Source of the DNA: Stratiolaelaps scimitus
Taxonomy: Eukaryota; Arthropoda; Arachnida; Mesostigmata; Laelapidae
Direction: 5' to 3'
Length of the DNA: 64,000 nucleotides
NCBI GenBank assembly: GCA_019614645.1
Contig: JABWDB010000006.1
Span: 3,658,001 to 3,722,000 of the forward strand
Positions 37,433 through 48,150 of the stretch are shown here, piece by piece. Each line of letters starts with the position of its first letter. Position 1 is the first letter of the stretch. A program made the translations under genes and the position numbers. A model generated the notes under the pieces. That model saw only the letters and a list, made by a program, of their open reading frames with translations. It had not been told where the DNA came from and ran no database searches.

Positions 37433-38158
37433 AAGGTAAACGTTGGCTGAGAGATATGCCGAAACCGTTTAGTCAGATCACCGGTCCACTTCCCCTATTT
37501 TATGTTTTTGTATCTCGATGAAGGCGAGGTAGCTATCGGTCTTGTCTAAGTTGTGCATCTTTTGAGGTCCTCGATGAAAGTATGTGCGCCGGTCAAAAAG
37601 CACACGAGCCGATTGCCTGTTGTTGACTAGAGACCCAAGAACCTGTTTCGGACACGCCGGTTTGACCCTCTCCAATGTGGCTAGGATCTGGCGCCATTAT
37701 AGATCTAAGACGTCAATATCCTCCAGACCAGTGGTATTCCGTATGGAGCTGCTGGTGCGATCTCCAGGGTGAAGGGCCGGGAGGCCGTCGCCAACAAAAC
37801 CTCTGAGTTTTATTATTATTTATGAGGTTTTTTTGGTTGGGACTGCCGCTGTTGCCCCCTTCCTGATTCTTTATTTCGCAAATGACGCATAGAGGACACG
37901 AAATCAAGCTAAAATGTTTACAGCTGATGAGTGTCAACTGGCTAGACATGGGTCTCGGCAATTCAATTTCGTAGACACGAGTTACCTCATAATGTGGTAA
38001 TATGTCCGAGCTATAATTCCATGAAGGATTTTCATTACTCTATAATATAATAACAATAATTATCATAGCTCCGAGTGAATCTATTTTGAATTATGTATAC
38101 AATTTTAAATATGCAATAATTAGAGAATTAATTTCTTTTCCTTTCCTGTTCATGAGTT
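37433..38158. other. No gene recognised
   Basis: Short frames on both strands at 37478-37772 and 37713-37961 without motifs, then AT-rich DNA. Confidence 0.4.
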
Positions 38159-38528
38159 TCAAAAAATAAAAACATAGGAGGCGATCATGTGGTTTGCGAT
38201 CAACAAGTCACATAAAGCGGGACCGTCATAATCAGCAATCTCGAGAGTGTCGTCGTCGCCAATGGCCGATGCAGCTAAATCAGCCAGACTACAGGCTATG
38301 GCACCAGTGCATATGAGAAAGCGATCTACCTTTGGTATAATATTAGATATCCGGCACGACTGGTGGATGGTGATTTTATGGTGATCCAATATTGGGATCA
38401 CTATAAAATCGCCCATAGTGTTCTCCCTTTGTTGGGATATTTGCGGGATTTTTCTTGCATCACGAAGACCTCCGATGGCAAACAACCAGAATTCCTTATC
38501 CAATTCACTTATCCGTGCGCTTGATCTT
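38159..38528 (-). CDS. Candidate coding exon, unidentified
   Basis: The minus strand is open from 38578 to a TGA at 38159. A textbook acceptor lies inside it: pyrimidine tract TTCTTCTCTCATATCCTG, then CCTTCGCAG ending at 38529, giving an exon start at 38528 in frame. The product has alternating hydrophobic segments, FWLFAIGGL, GDFIVIPIL and RFLICTGAIACSLADLAASA, then an acidic GDDDTLEIADYDG, which looks more like folded protein than most frames here. The order 'Arg-Ile, hydrophobic strand, Gly-Ala, Asp-Leu helix' faintly recalls proteasome beta-type subunits, but the match is too weak to use. An internal donor AAG/GTAGAT is possible. No family is assigned. Confidence 0.35.
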
Positions 38529-38578
38529 CTGCGAAGGCAGGATATGAGAGAAGAACGAAGAAGAATCTTTAGAAGGGG

Positions 38579-41500
38579 TTAGAGGTCGACCGGTGAATGC
38601 TGCAAAATTAACGACAATAGAACGTTCAGTGCCAAGCACAAAGAACGGCACGATCCAGGTGGAAAAGGCTGACAGATCTCGAGAGAGGGAACGGCTGCAC
38701 TAAGCGGGCGCAGGTTTGCAGTCGCTGCCTACGGGGAAATCCCCAGAGAAATCGTTTCAGAGCGAAGGGTCGTGAAAGCCAGAGCTCTCCCTCTCTACCT
38801 CTCCGTCCTACAGATACAGATACACATGCACACAGGCCGTGCGAACCAACCATTCCACGTCTAAATGACAGAGCGCCTCTCACTGTACGCTAATGCCACA
38901 CCTTCAGAAACTGATTACATCACAATTTTAAGGTGCAATTCCTACATATACGGCACCATAGAGTACTGCTCTCTCGTGACTTTTCACATCCCACTTAGTT
39001 TTCTTGTGGTATTTTCGATCCCTTTCCGGAACTGCACTTACCCAAATCGGCGCGCATCATTCATGGTGAAATCTCGAAGTGGAATGGCAGTATTCTAGTT
39101 TGGGTTGATAATGTGATAGAACAGTGCTTCTGTATATGCTACAGAGCGCATTTCGAAAGCACCGTTAGAAAGAACCTCGAGGCAAGGGACCAGCATTCTT
39201 GAGTTGCATAGATCAAAGAACTTGAGCTGTGTTACCTTGCACAACGTGTGGACTCATGCACGGATGTGTTGGCTGGGTTAATATAAATGAGAGTAGTAGC
39301 GGTACGACTAAAATCACCTTCTGGGAGAAACACCTTGGCTTTCCACACTGGGATACTGTGTCGGGACACGATGCCAGTTACCTACTCATAATCCACAAAC
39401 AATTCACATTATTGGTTTATTATTAATAATAATAATCATAACAATAAACCACTAGTGCGAATGAAGAAACAGCAGGCAAGAGGGCCGCTTACAATGATGA
39501 ACCCCTAACGAAGTTAGAGCCTGAACAGAACGATGGCCAACATTGCCCTGTTATTGACACTTGAACAAGTAAGTAGCGTGTCTTTAAACGATGATACAGA
39601 ACAAGAGAATCTCGAGCATAGCGACCGGGTAATCCTAGGAACTTACCAACATGAATTTAAATGATCCCATCGAGAAATCATTAAGGGCGGGGATGATAAG
39701 ATACTTCCTGAGCTAGTCTCAGCGTCAGCAGACATCATGCGTTAGAAGCTTGCATCGAAAAGCGTTGAAAGCGCTTTGAAAACGTCGATCTTACTCGCCT
39801 GTAGAAAAAAATCTTGATAAAAAGAAAACGAACACAGAGAAATCGATGAAAGCAATTCTCGAAACACGATATGTCGTCTCGGTATTGTTTGCCCCTGTCG
39901 CACAACACCATACAGTATAGTTGAGCGTTATGGGTCCAACCCGTAGAGCTCGAATACGGGAATTTCAGCCGCTCGTCTATGACGGTGTTGGCGCCTTGTT
40001 TGCTCCAATTTCAATCAGCGGATGTCGCAAGAACGCAGTTTGCGTATTATCTCACGCAGGGCACGCGGGTGGCCAGATCGCACTCTGTTGACAGGATGAT
40101 GCAGTGACATCTTTCGCAAGCGGCACAATCGGAGTTGCTCGGACTTCCCAAATCCGGTGGAATTGTATTGACATTGTATTGACCTCACGTCGTACCAAGG
40201 GCAGCTCCTCATCGTTGTCCGTTATTGGCATTGAATCGATACTGCTGTACAAATCTGTGCTGTCTATTTTCAATAGATTCCCAAATTGGCGACCGCATTC
40301 AGCCTAAAACAAGCCATCCAACAGGACTCGATCTGCAAAATAAATTGCTTTCCTACTTGCCTGCCATTATAAGGGTAACCAGGCTAATTATTCTCTCATC
40401 TAGTTTTCTATAACAGGAAACGATATCTATCTCACGTCAATCCCAGTGATTCGAATTCAAACTATGAGAATTTTCAATCGCAGTGTTCGGAGAAGCATTG
40501 AAATTATACTATCGCTTTCCAACATCAGCGCCCCGCGGTTGCCCACGACCAAATTCTTAAAGAGTCAATATGGTCTCTAAAGATGATTGCTTAGAACAAG
40601 TATGGATGTGTCTGTTAACGACATTGAGTAATTATCCTGCCTTCTATGTACACTATCGACTGTGCTTCCAGAGTACACCCTAACTAAATACTCGGATTCT
40701 CGATTATTTTATTACATTATTATCTCTCGTCAGTCTCACTGAGCTTATGGAATCCCCCATCCCCCAAAACTGAGAGCTATTTTTATTAATTTTCTATTAA
40801 TTATTTGTTATTTGGTTCTGTCATGTCCTCTTCTGGTCACTCCACCTGTTTGGCGACCGATGACCTGAAGGATGCGATGAGAAAGCTAGAGTTTAGAACG
40901 CCATAGAGTATACAAAGGAAGTTGTTCTAAGGACATTTCCAAAAATCGCTCTGCGTTTGGTGTACATAGCATGGCGCCTAATTCGTCAGAGAATCGAATT
41001 CACATATGTCGTAATTATGCATGCTTTAATCGATCATTTAAGATCGTAATTATTGAGCAGCGTTAATGCGGCTTTCGTTGTTTGAGGTCAACTCACGTAA
41101 TACAACCCGCCTTTTTACTCAAATAGAGGTGTTTTTGAATTGGACTCCATAGAATAACACCAGCTTGATCGTGGGTGTAGCTTACCCCCGTGAATATAGT
41201 CGCACTCACGCAATCAGGTAGTGCACTGTAGACACCACAATTGTACTGTTACTAGCCAACTTAATCAACTGTCTAGAACATTCGACAGAGCAGTTCGCAT
41301 TGACCCATGTGAGACGCTTCTGCATTCCCTTTGAGAACTAGAAACTTGGCCTCGAGATCCGTCGAGCGCAGGCTGACGAATCGTGCTGCTGTTCATGAAA
41401 AGATATAGCATATGTAGTATATATATATATATATTAGGCCCAAAAAAAATGAGACACATATTCATTCCAAATATCGGCTAAACTAAGTAAGTAAAAAAAA

Positions 41501-42790
41501 TTTTTTTTAGTGTGAGTTAGAGCTATGCACCTCCTTTTATTTATTCACTGGTCCCAGAGTTCTAGCAGCCTTCTGACGGCTAGGTTAGAAGCAACCATAG
41601 TCACACTGGATTAAATCGGGAGAAGAGGGGATGATCCCACTGCTCAATCTTGTTGGCCTCTCCTCTGTTGCAACACCATTACAAACGACAATCTTGCTAA
41701 ATATAATATTAAAACAGCTTGGCACGCTTTAATAATCGCCGGCTTGTAGGATATCCAGCGTCTCACCGCTTAGTACTGCAAAAGTAATGCCGACCTTACT
41801 GTTTGGTTCTGACGACTAAAATATACGATTAGCATATCAAGCCATGTTGGGAATTCCCCGGGAAGTTTTCAGTTTGATTTGCAATATGTACGGAATGGCC
41901 ACTAATAGGTCGTCGATGCCACGCTTGAAGTCTATCTATAAATTTTCAATAATATACAATACGAATATACAATACAAAGGCTCCTTCATTTTCAGCATAG
42001 GGCGATTAGTAAGGTGATATACAGACATATGAGTTGAATGTACAATTTGAGCTAAGATAAAGATTAAGATCAGGACAATTAATGCTACACACTTCTATAA
42101 TCTCAGTGAGCGCACCCACCCCGAAACAAAGTTGCTGGAGCAACTCGCTCTTAAATGGCACGTATTGTTGGGAAACTCCACATCTTGCACTAGTCTTCTA
42201 TATAAAGTTCTTTTGCACCCTGTCAAGGGTCTCAATGTGTTTTTGAGGTAAGGACGTCATACTCCCGAGCAACATAGAAACTTTGATGCAACCAACCCAT
42301 TGTAATGGGTGGCATATAAAACCATATACATACGTAGTCGTGCTGCTTTGAAGACGCAACTGCATATTTAGGCACTGATATTAACATTTAATTCTCGTTA
42401 TATATAGAGTGACGCTTCCCTATCGCGACTATCACAGAAACCATATAATTGCAAATTATAACGAGACAGTAGATGTACTATGCCCGTAGGAATCACATTT
42501 TTGATGTCAAGAATAAATATGCAGAACGCTAGAGGGCCCACGCAAGGTTCGTGCGGCACTCCCTACGGGCATTTGCCAAATGAACTGAACTTGGCACTTA
42601 ACTTGACACTAAACTTCTACTCGAAATTGCCCTTCCGTATGATAACTATACGTATCCAGGCTACGCTATTCTATCCAGGATCTCAATCTGAATTTTGTTC
42701 AATTTCGAAATTAGGCGAAATTTTGAGTCTTGGAAAAAATCTAAGTGTATGCAATCAAGATGTTACTTTCTCTTTAGATACACTGCACAG
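38579..42790. other. No gene recognised
   Basis: Frames at 38626-38883 (-), 38865-39098 (+), 40015-40273 (-) and 42480-42803 (+) show no motif; the last lies just upstream of the LINE remnant but does not read as RT. The interval contains an (AT)8 run and a 13-base duplication at about 41948-41973. Confidence 0.4.
41419..41434. repeat. (AT)8 microsatellite
   Basis: Eight AT units, followed by TAGGCCC and an A-run. Confidence 0.8.
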
Positions 42791-42796
42791 TCCTGA

Positions 42797-43760
42797 GTTA
42801 TAGAGCTGGGCACAAAACCATGCTGGTTACTCCTAGAGAGTATATTTGTGCACCTATCATTTTGCCCATTGTACATCTCTTGTTCTGGATACTCTACTAC
42901 TGGATGTCCTCAGGGCACCGTTTTGGGAAGCGTCCTTTTCTTGCTTTTCATCGACCCGGTCAAACATACCCTACAGGAAAACGCACATCGCGTTGTCTAC
43001 GTGGCTAATATCAAACTGGACACACGAAACCCCAGCGATACTCTCATTCTGCAAAATTCTTTAAAGTGCTTAATCAAGTGGTCTGAAGAGATGCGAATTG
43101 TGCTCTCAACCCACAAGAACGGTGTGCTTCATATTGGTAGCCGGAACTTCAAGTATAATTATAAGTTGAGAAATGAGAACTTACTGAAAATGGAAGTTGT
43201 CAATGATTTAGATATCAAGTCTGCTCACCTATTATATGCTAATATATGCTATGGGATTTAGAGGCAGTTCTGGTTAAGGTTTCTGTTGTTCTACTTGAGA
43301 ATGCATGATCTCACGTTGTACATCCACCTTTATATTCATCTGTGATAGGGAATCGACTTAGATTGGGGATCAATATCTCCGTGAGAAAATGCAGCGCTAA
43401 TTTCCGAGTCAGGTTGAAGCCGCAAGCTACATGACCACAGTTTAATGTTACCCCCAGGTGGCGACCGACTGAAATATACTGACCTTAAGCAATACAAACG
43501 AATCATCAAAAATTACGAAAAGTTCGATGAATTCTTTGACTTGCGTTGCGTAAACACCCGTAAAGGCTTGATAGTCCATCAAAAATTGATTGATCACACT
43601 TACAATTTTAATCATACATTCAAATGGGGTGTTGCAAGAACAGTGAACTGATGTACTGTGGCTTGTGCAAAATAGGAAATTGAAATAATATCCAAAGTGT
43701 ACAATAATGTGACACGCACACATCTATATGTTTGTTAATCCCTTTTATGTAATAAAGAAA
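42797..43760 (+). pseudogene. LINE (CR1/Jockey-like) RT 3' part and tail, dead
   Basis: The open frame 42797-43261 contains TTGCPQGTVLGSVLFLLFID, the GxPQGSxLGPLLF block of non-LTR RTs. It is followed by VVYVANIKL where active enzymes have YADD: both catalytic aspartates are gone. Next come LQNSLKCLIKWSEEMRIVLS and VLHIGSRNFKYNYKL, matching the thumb-region LQxDLxxLxxWS and VLHxGxxNxxxxYxL blocks, and NDLDI for the usual KDLGV. A second frame, 43445-43651, holds the C-terminal block (GGDRLKYTDLKQY, FFDLRCVNTRKGLIVHQKL; consensus RGDLIxxYK...FF...TRGHxxKL). Between them the frame is lost. An AATAAA at 43751-43756 fits a LINE 3' end. The element is 5'-truncated, as is usual for LINE insertions. 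Confidence 0.85.
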
Positions 43761-45601
43761 CAGAGTTTCCATTAGATTTGTATAGAGGCGACAAATCGAT
43801 TTTTGCTGACGAGTAGACACCGTCAAACATGAATCTTTGGAGGTCATTTGATGACATAGTTGCGATAATCTTGCAGCCTGACTATCCAATGGTAACGGAG
43901 CTAGTTCTGTTCGTGAGTGGAGCTTTATAACAGCTAAGTGTGTATCGAAACAATGATGCCCACGTGTCACTTCTCGATCATCGTGACTTTGCTGATCAAC
44001 ACCTGTTATATGGGTTAGGGTAGGCCACTGTGTCCTACCGATGAAGAATCGGTGGACATCGAGTTTGGAGGACACGTCCTCCATGTACCCGAAGCATGGC
44101 TAGGGGCCTTAATCTGGCAGTTGAAGGCCATCAGTTGGGTAAGCCACGCAGACACTAAAGTAATAGTATGGGTAGGTTGCCTTAGAAATGTTACATTGTC
44201 TGAGGCTGACCAACCGAACACAACAAGTATGAGGCTATTTATAAGGTTATAGAGAGCTGTCTTCCGTGAACGTTGTCTGGGAAGATTGAAGTGACATATA
44301 GATATTTTCTCCTTTGAAGCTCGTAAATACGTTTTATTCGAGTCGTATCTAAATTTGAGATTGCAACTCTCCCTCGGGGAACCTGAAAGATGCTCTAAAT
44401 CTTCTTCTGGCAGACCGCGTGACAAGTGCGACCTTAGCGGCAATTGCGGTAGTGACTTCACGCGCTGTAAATTACGACGTGCTACAAACATGACCGTTCC
44501 ATTCAAGCTTATTTTAGAAGAACGCCATAGCTCAGAGAAGAGCTCAGGCGTCGTATTCGATGCTGGGCCTTCTTGGGCATTCGCCGAGCCCGCCGACCGA
44601 AGCGCGCCGCTTATTCGAACTATGTCATTCCCTATTCTAGTCAGCGCTTGATGTCCCTATCACATTATTGGCTATACTTGCCTCATCCGAGCTTGAAACC
44701 CCATATTTCAGAGAATCGAGTGCTTACTATTTCAAGCGAACAATGTTTAACGATACGTTATCTTTAACTACCTTCATCTTCAACTATCCCATGGTGCGAA
44801 TAGTATTGTAAACCACAAATGACTACATAATTCATATTGTAGAATAGTGATATTTAATGGTGGTGTAAATTGTCTAGTACATCGTGACATTTTCTCACTA
44901 CTATGATTTTACGAGAACTTGAGCGCTGTAAAAACTGCCCTTCTGCCATCAGACCAAACTTTGTATTGTTTTGCATGTGTTAACGTTTTCGCGCATGAGT
45001 ATACCGTTAGCTAAACAACTTCGTAAGGACAAATTCGCCCGGTCGACGTAGGTCACAGATATCTGGCCGCTTGTATAGCCTATACTAATCAACGTCATTA
45101 GCAGAGATATCACGTCATCACTTCATGGACTTCTCAGCCATAAACGACAGAGAATTCATTATTTAACGTTCAACTGCATATTTTCAGAATGACCTTGAAG
45201 TTCTTCTGCTAGATAAGGGCCTTGCTAGTAAGGATCTACTAGAGACGAAGGTGCGATTGGTAACGTCTCATAACAATACGCATGCATTCCCTGCAGGTCT
45301 CGATGGACCCCGAATTAGTTGATTATGTGGGCGATGTTTGGATCACGAGTACAACGACGACTCTCGTGATAACCCCTCTAACTGAAGCGCGCATTTCAAT
45401 AACCTTTCAACATTACCAGACAACGGAAAAGCTCCGATGGCTAACTTTTCCGATATGACGGAAGAAGGGCTTCTGTTCATCCTGGAAGGGGTCGGTTCTG
45501 TGATATAGCTGGTGACGCACGTGCGCTTCTTCGGGACGATAATACCTCTAATCAAGTCGCTCTATTTCGTATATATTAGCAACCGAATTTCCTGGCGGAG
45601 G

Positions 45602-45626
45602 TAACCGCGCCCATTGGGCGCGGTTA
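45602..45626. other. Perfect 11-bp GC-rich hairpin
   Basis: TAACCGCGCCC-ATT-GGGCGCGGTTA: an 11-bp perfect inverted repeat with a 3-base loop, strikingly GC-rich within mixed sequence. Confidence 0.8.
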
Positions 45627-46164
45627 GTTCCGTGCGTTGTCACACATTGTGATTGTCCTATTACGGATGTCCAGGTAATATCACCATCTATGCAAATGGC
45701 TCAAGGCACAGTTGCCTACTCATAACACGAACTTCAACACATTACGGCCTGCTGCTGACTCACGATCCTCGGAGAGATTACTGAGGTCCCTTCGGGGGTC
45801 ACAGGAGGGTCTCGATGTCAGATCGCCTTGAACGAAATCGGAGGCCGCGACTTAACGTAGAAGGCTCATGCTTGCCGGCACACGTCGATAATAGCAGTAT
45901 TAATCGTATCTCTCTAGCCTTCGTAGCCAACGAAGAGTTCGTTCTGGAAGAAAACAATATATGATCGACTATTCATGAAAAAAAATATTCTACTAAATTA
46001 AATTTCGGTTAAAAACATACAATACAAACTAACATAATTAAATGCCGATTCGTGTATTATTGTCATTATATAAAAACAAAAAAAATGCTTTTGTTATGAA
46101 GATATTCGTAAACAGGAGCTGGGAAAGGGTGGAATCGACACGAGAGCAGAAATATTAGAAAAAT

Positions 46165-46212
46165 TTCAAATTCACAAAAGTCGGTGGATTCAAATTCACA
46201 AAAGCCGGTGGA
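46165..46212 (+). repeat. 24-base tandem duplication
   Basis: Two adjacent 24-base units beginning TTCAAATTCACAAAAG, differing at one base (TCGG versus CCGG). Confidence 0.95.
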
Positions 46213-46518
46213 TCCTATGCGAATTCCGTCCTTAAACAAGTCCCTTCTTGAATGTAGCCACTACAGCTGCCACAACTTAGCTAATCAAATGCAACCATCC
46301 GACCATCGTTTAACCTTGCCACGTCATTTGATCGAGTGATCGTCGTTTTGGGCAATGACAACAACCCGAACCGCTAAGCACAACCCCTTTGATCAAGCGG
46401 AAGAAATTGATTAAGTTGCCCACTTTGTCATGTGACAAATATTTAGCTAGCTGTGATTGCCTTGGAGCTGTGCTATGAAAATTCAAATTAGTACAATATT
46501 CCCTTTGAGTCTACAGCG

Positions 46519-46806
46519 ATGTCGCGTATACAGACGTATAGAAACGATGTCGGAAGAAGATTAGTCTCGAATCTAACTGATCAATTTCGGCCGTGTATGA
46601 TAGATGTCAACGACAAAATACATACATTGATAATATCACATGAATATATCTCTTTCAGTGTAGAACAGGCGCTAGGTCAGTTTGACACGTATACCCAGAA
46701 TATTGCCTGGACAATGCTGCTGTCATTGGGACAATACCCATTACACCATACAAACGCGTACGCGACGTCCCTAAACTCTCTTCGTATTATTCAAAGTGAG
46801 AAATGA
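46519..46806 (+). CDS. Candidate coding exon, unidentified 95-residue frame
   Basis: A true ATG at 46519 follows a good acceptor-like TTCCCTTTGAGTCTACAG. The product starts MSRIQTYRNDVGRRLVSNLT and has a balanced composition with no low complexity and no clear membrane segment. A second acceptor-like ATATCTCTTTCAG lies inside it, ending at about 46659. No family is recognised. Length alone is not significant in this window; the borders are the argument. Confidence 0.25.
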   Translation: MSRIQTYRNDVGRRLVSNLTDQFRPCMIDVNDKIHTLIISHEYISFSVEQALGQFDTYTQNIAWTMLLSLGQYPLHHTNAYATSLNSLRIIQSEK

Positions 46807-47228
46807 TGGCATGTCTTTGTGGCGATCTTTCGGAACATTCTGAATAGAATCAGAATTAAACTATGTTTTGGTATGCCGCGAAGGCTGTTGCAAGCTACAA
46901 AGGTGTCGTATTTGTTATGTGATCCACAACTGACATGTGAAGTATATACTGGTATGTATATGGAATCGGAGGGTGCCTAGAATATCGTAACTCGTAAGGC
47001 TAACATAACCCTCCTTCTAAAAATTCGAGTGACCAGTGGCGAAAACACTTCACTATTGATAGAAAAATAATCCTGTTCCAAAACATGTGTTTCGGAGTTT
47101 TGTTTCGTGTGTCTAATATCGCCGCTTTTCGTGATCAACAAGAAAAACATATCATCCTAGCGTGTCTGACCGTAGGTGAATTGCATGAGAAAACCTCTAG
47201 CTCCGTCGATGTTATTTTTTTTTTTTTG
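46807..47228. other. Nothing recognised; 13-T run at the end
   Basis: No frame of interest. A run of 13 T residues at 47215-47227 adjoins repeat R2. Confidence 0.4.
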
Positions 47229-47306
47229 AGCTGACCCTTACCTGTTCTCCTATCTGACAGGCCTCAGCTCTTAACCTTTAGGTATTACTATGAGGACCTA
47301 ATAATA
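47229..47306 (+). repeat. Interspersed repeat R2, copy 1
   Basis: Aligns by eye with 62420-62497: GAGCTGAC-CTTA, GCAGAC/ACAGGC, then the near-identical TAACCTTTAGGTAT-ACTA-GAGGA. The poly-T next to it could be the A-tail of a minus-strand retroposon. Confidence 0.55.
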
Positions 47307-47344
47307 ACTGTCTAATAACCGCCGATATTATTAGAAACGTGTAC

Positions 47345-47348
<4 letters not shown>

Positions 47349-47376
<28 letters not shown>
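47349..47376. repeat. (AT)n microsatellite
   Basis: About fourteen AT units. Confidence 0.9.
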
Positions 47377-47379
<3 letters not shown>

Positions 47380-47759
47380 ATATGTTGTTTTGTATCATAC
47401 TAGCGTGCTACAGAAATTATTAACGACTATCCTGAGAGTCGTTGCGAAGTCATGGTTCATTAAATTTAAATTAGCGTCAAAGGAAGAGTAGAAACTGTCA
47501 TCGTTAATAGAGCACATTTAACCGATGTTCTGAAATTAAGCCCAGTGACACTCTTGGACGAAGTTCTATGGTTTGTCGCTTCAATTGTGTCAGTTCAGGC
47601 AGTTCCCAAAAACGGCACTGTTTTCCGCTAGCTAACGTGTGTGTGTGTGTGGGCACAGCACGACTCCACTTTAAATGCTTTGACTCTTTGTAGTCAATCA
47701 TTATTGGCCTTGGCTGTGGCAAACTAGCCCAATGTGAACAACTCTATGAATAGCAGTAA
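47377..47759. other. Nothing recognised; short (GT)n
   Basis: A GT run at about 47637-47651 lies inside a 72-codon minus-strand frame without motifs. Confidence 0.4.
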
Positions 47760-48150
47760 GGTGACGGTGAAGTTTTATAGGTTTATTGACGAAAATGCAC
47801 TTTTACAATGCTTAAGTTCTCTATATGTCGTGTAGTGAGACTCCAACATGCGGTCTCCGGCTTCGCCTGGTACTAGAAGCCTGGTAGCTATTTCATACCA
47901 ATCTGCTATGCGAATAATGGTTCCTATAATAAATTGCCAGGATCTTTAATGCCATCTAACGCAACTGTAATGCCCATGGATGGCAAATAGGGAGAAGTGG
48001 ACTTGGGTATAGCCACTAGTGCTAATACTTCATGGTTGTGCAAAAAAGAGCCTAAGCTAGAAAGCAACTCTTTTTGGACTGCAAAGAGTTTCTCAGTTTC
48101 GTTACCAATCGAAGCAGCCATCTCCTGAGTCCGAGCCACCGCGCCGACAG
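47760..48150 (-). repeat. tRNA-derived SINE, family A, copy 3, split by about 240 bp
   Basis: On the minus strand the head GGCGCGGTGGCTCGGACTC lies at about 48129-48147, and the 3' part lies at 47760-47880: a degraded B box TGTTGGAGTCT (47839-47849), then GACATATAGAGAACTTAAG, CATTGTAAAAGTGC and AATAAACC. In the other copies head and B box are about 46 bases apart; here about 240 extra bases (roughly 47880-48125) separate them, within what was the anticodon region. Confidence 0.7.

Larger units (their letters stand above)
43761..46518. other. No gene recognised; long minus-strand frames
   Basis: Minus-strand frames 43620-44084 (154 codons) and 44015-44506 (163 codons) overlap in different frames. 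The + frame 44355-44651 (98 codons) lies opposite the end of the second and has a Cys/basic segment CDLSGNCGSDFTRCKLRR. None matches a family I know or has clear splice borders. A possible further SINE/repeat fragment lies at 45685-45800. Confidence 0.35.

Noticed and set aside
38159..38528. Proteasome beta subunit
   Set aside because: Only a loose order of hydrophobic and Gly/Ala positions agrees; catalytic and signature residues do not.
41432..41470. TA followed by TTAGGCCC and an A-run, like a mariner terminal repeat
   Set aside because: No inverted partner and no DDE transposase frame nearby; it follows an (AT)n run where such matches arise by chance.
41492..41509. Perfect palindrome TA8T8A
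   Set aside because: An A-run meeting a T-run is trivially palindromic; no other signal around it.
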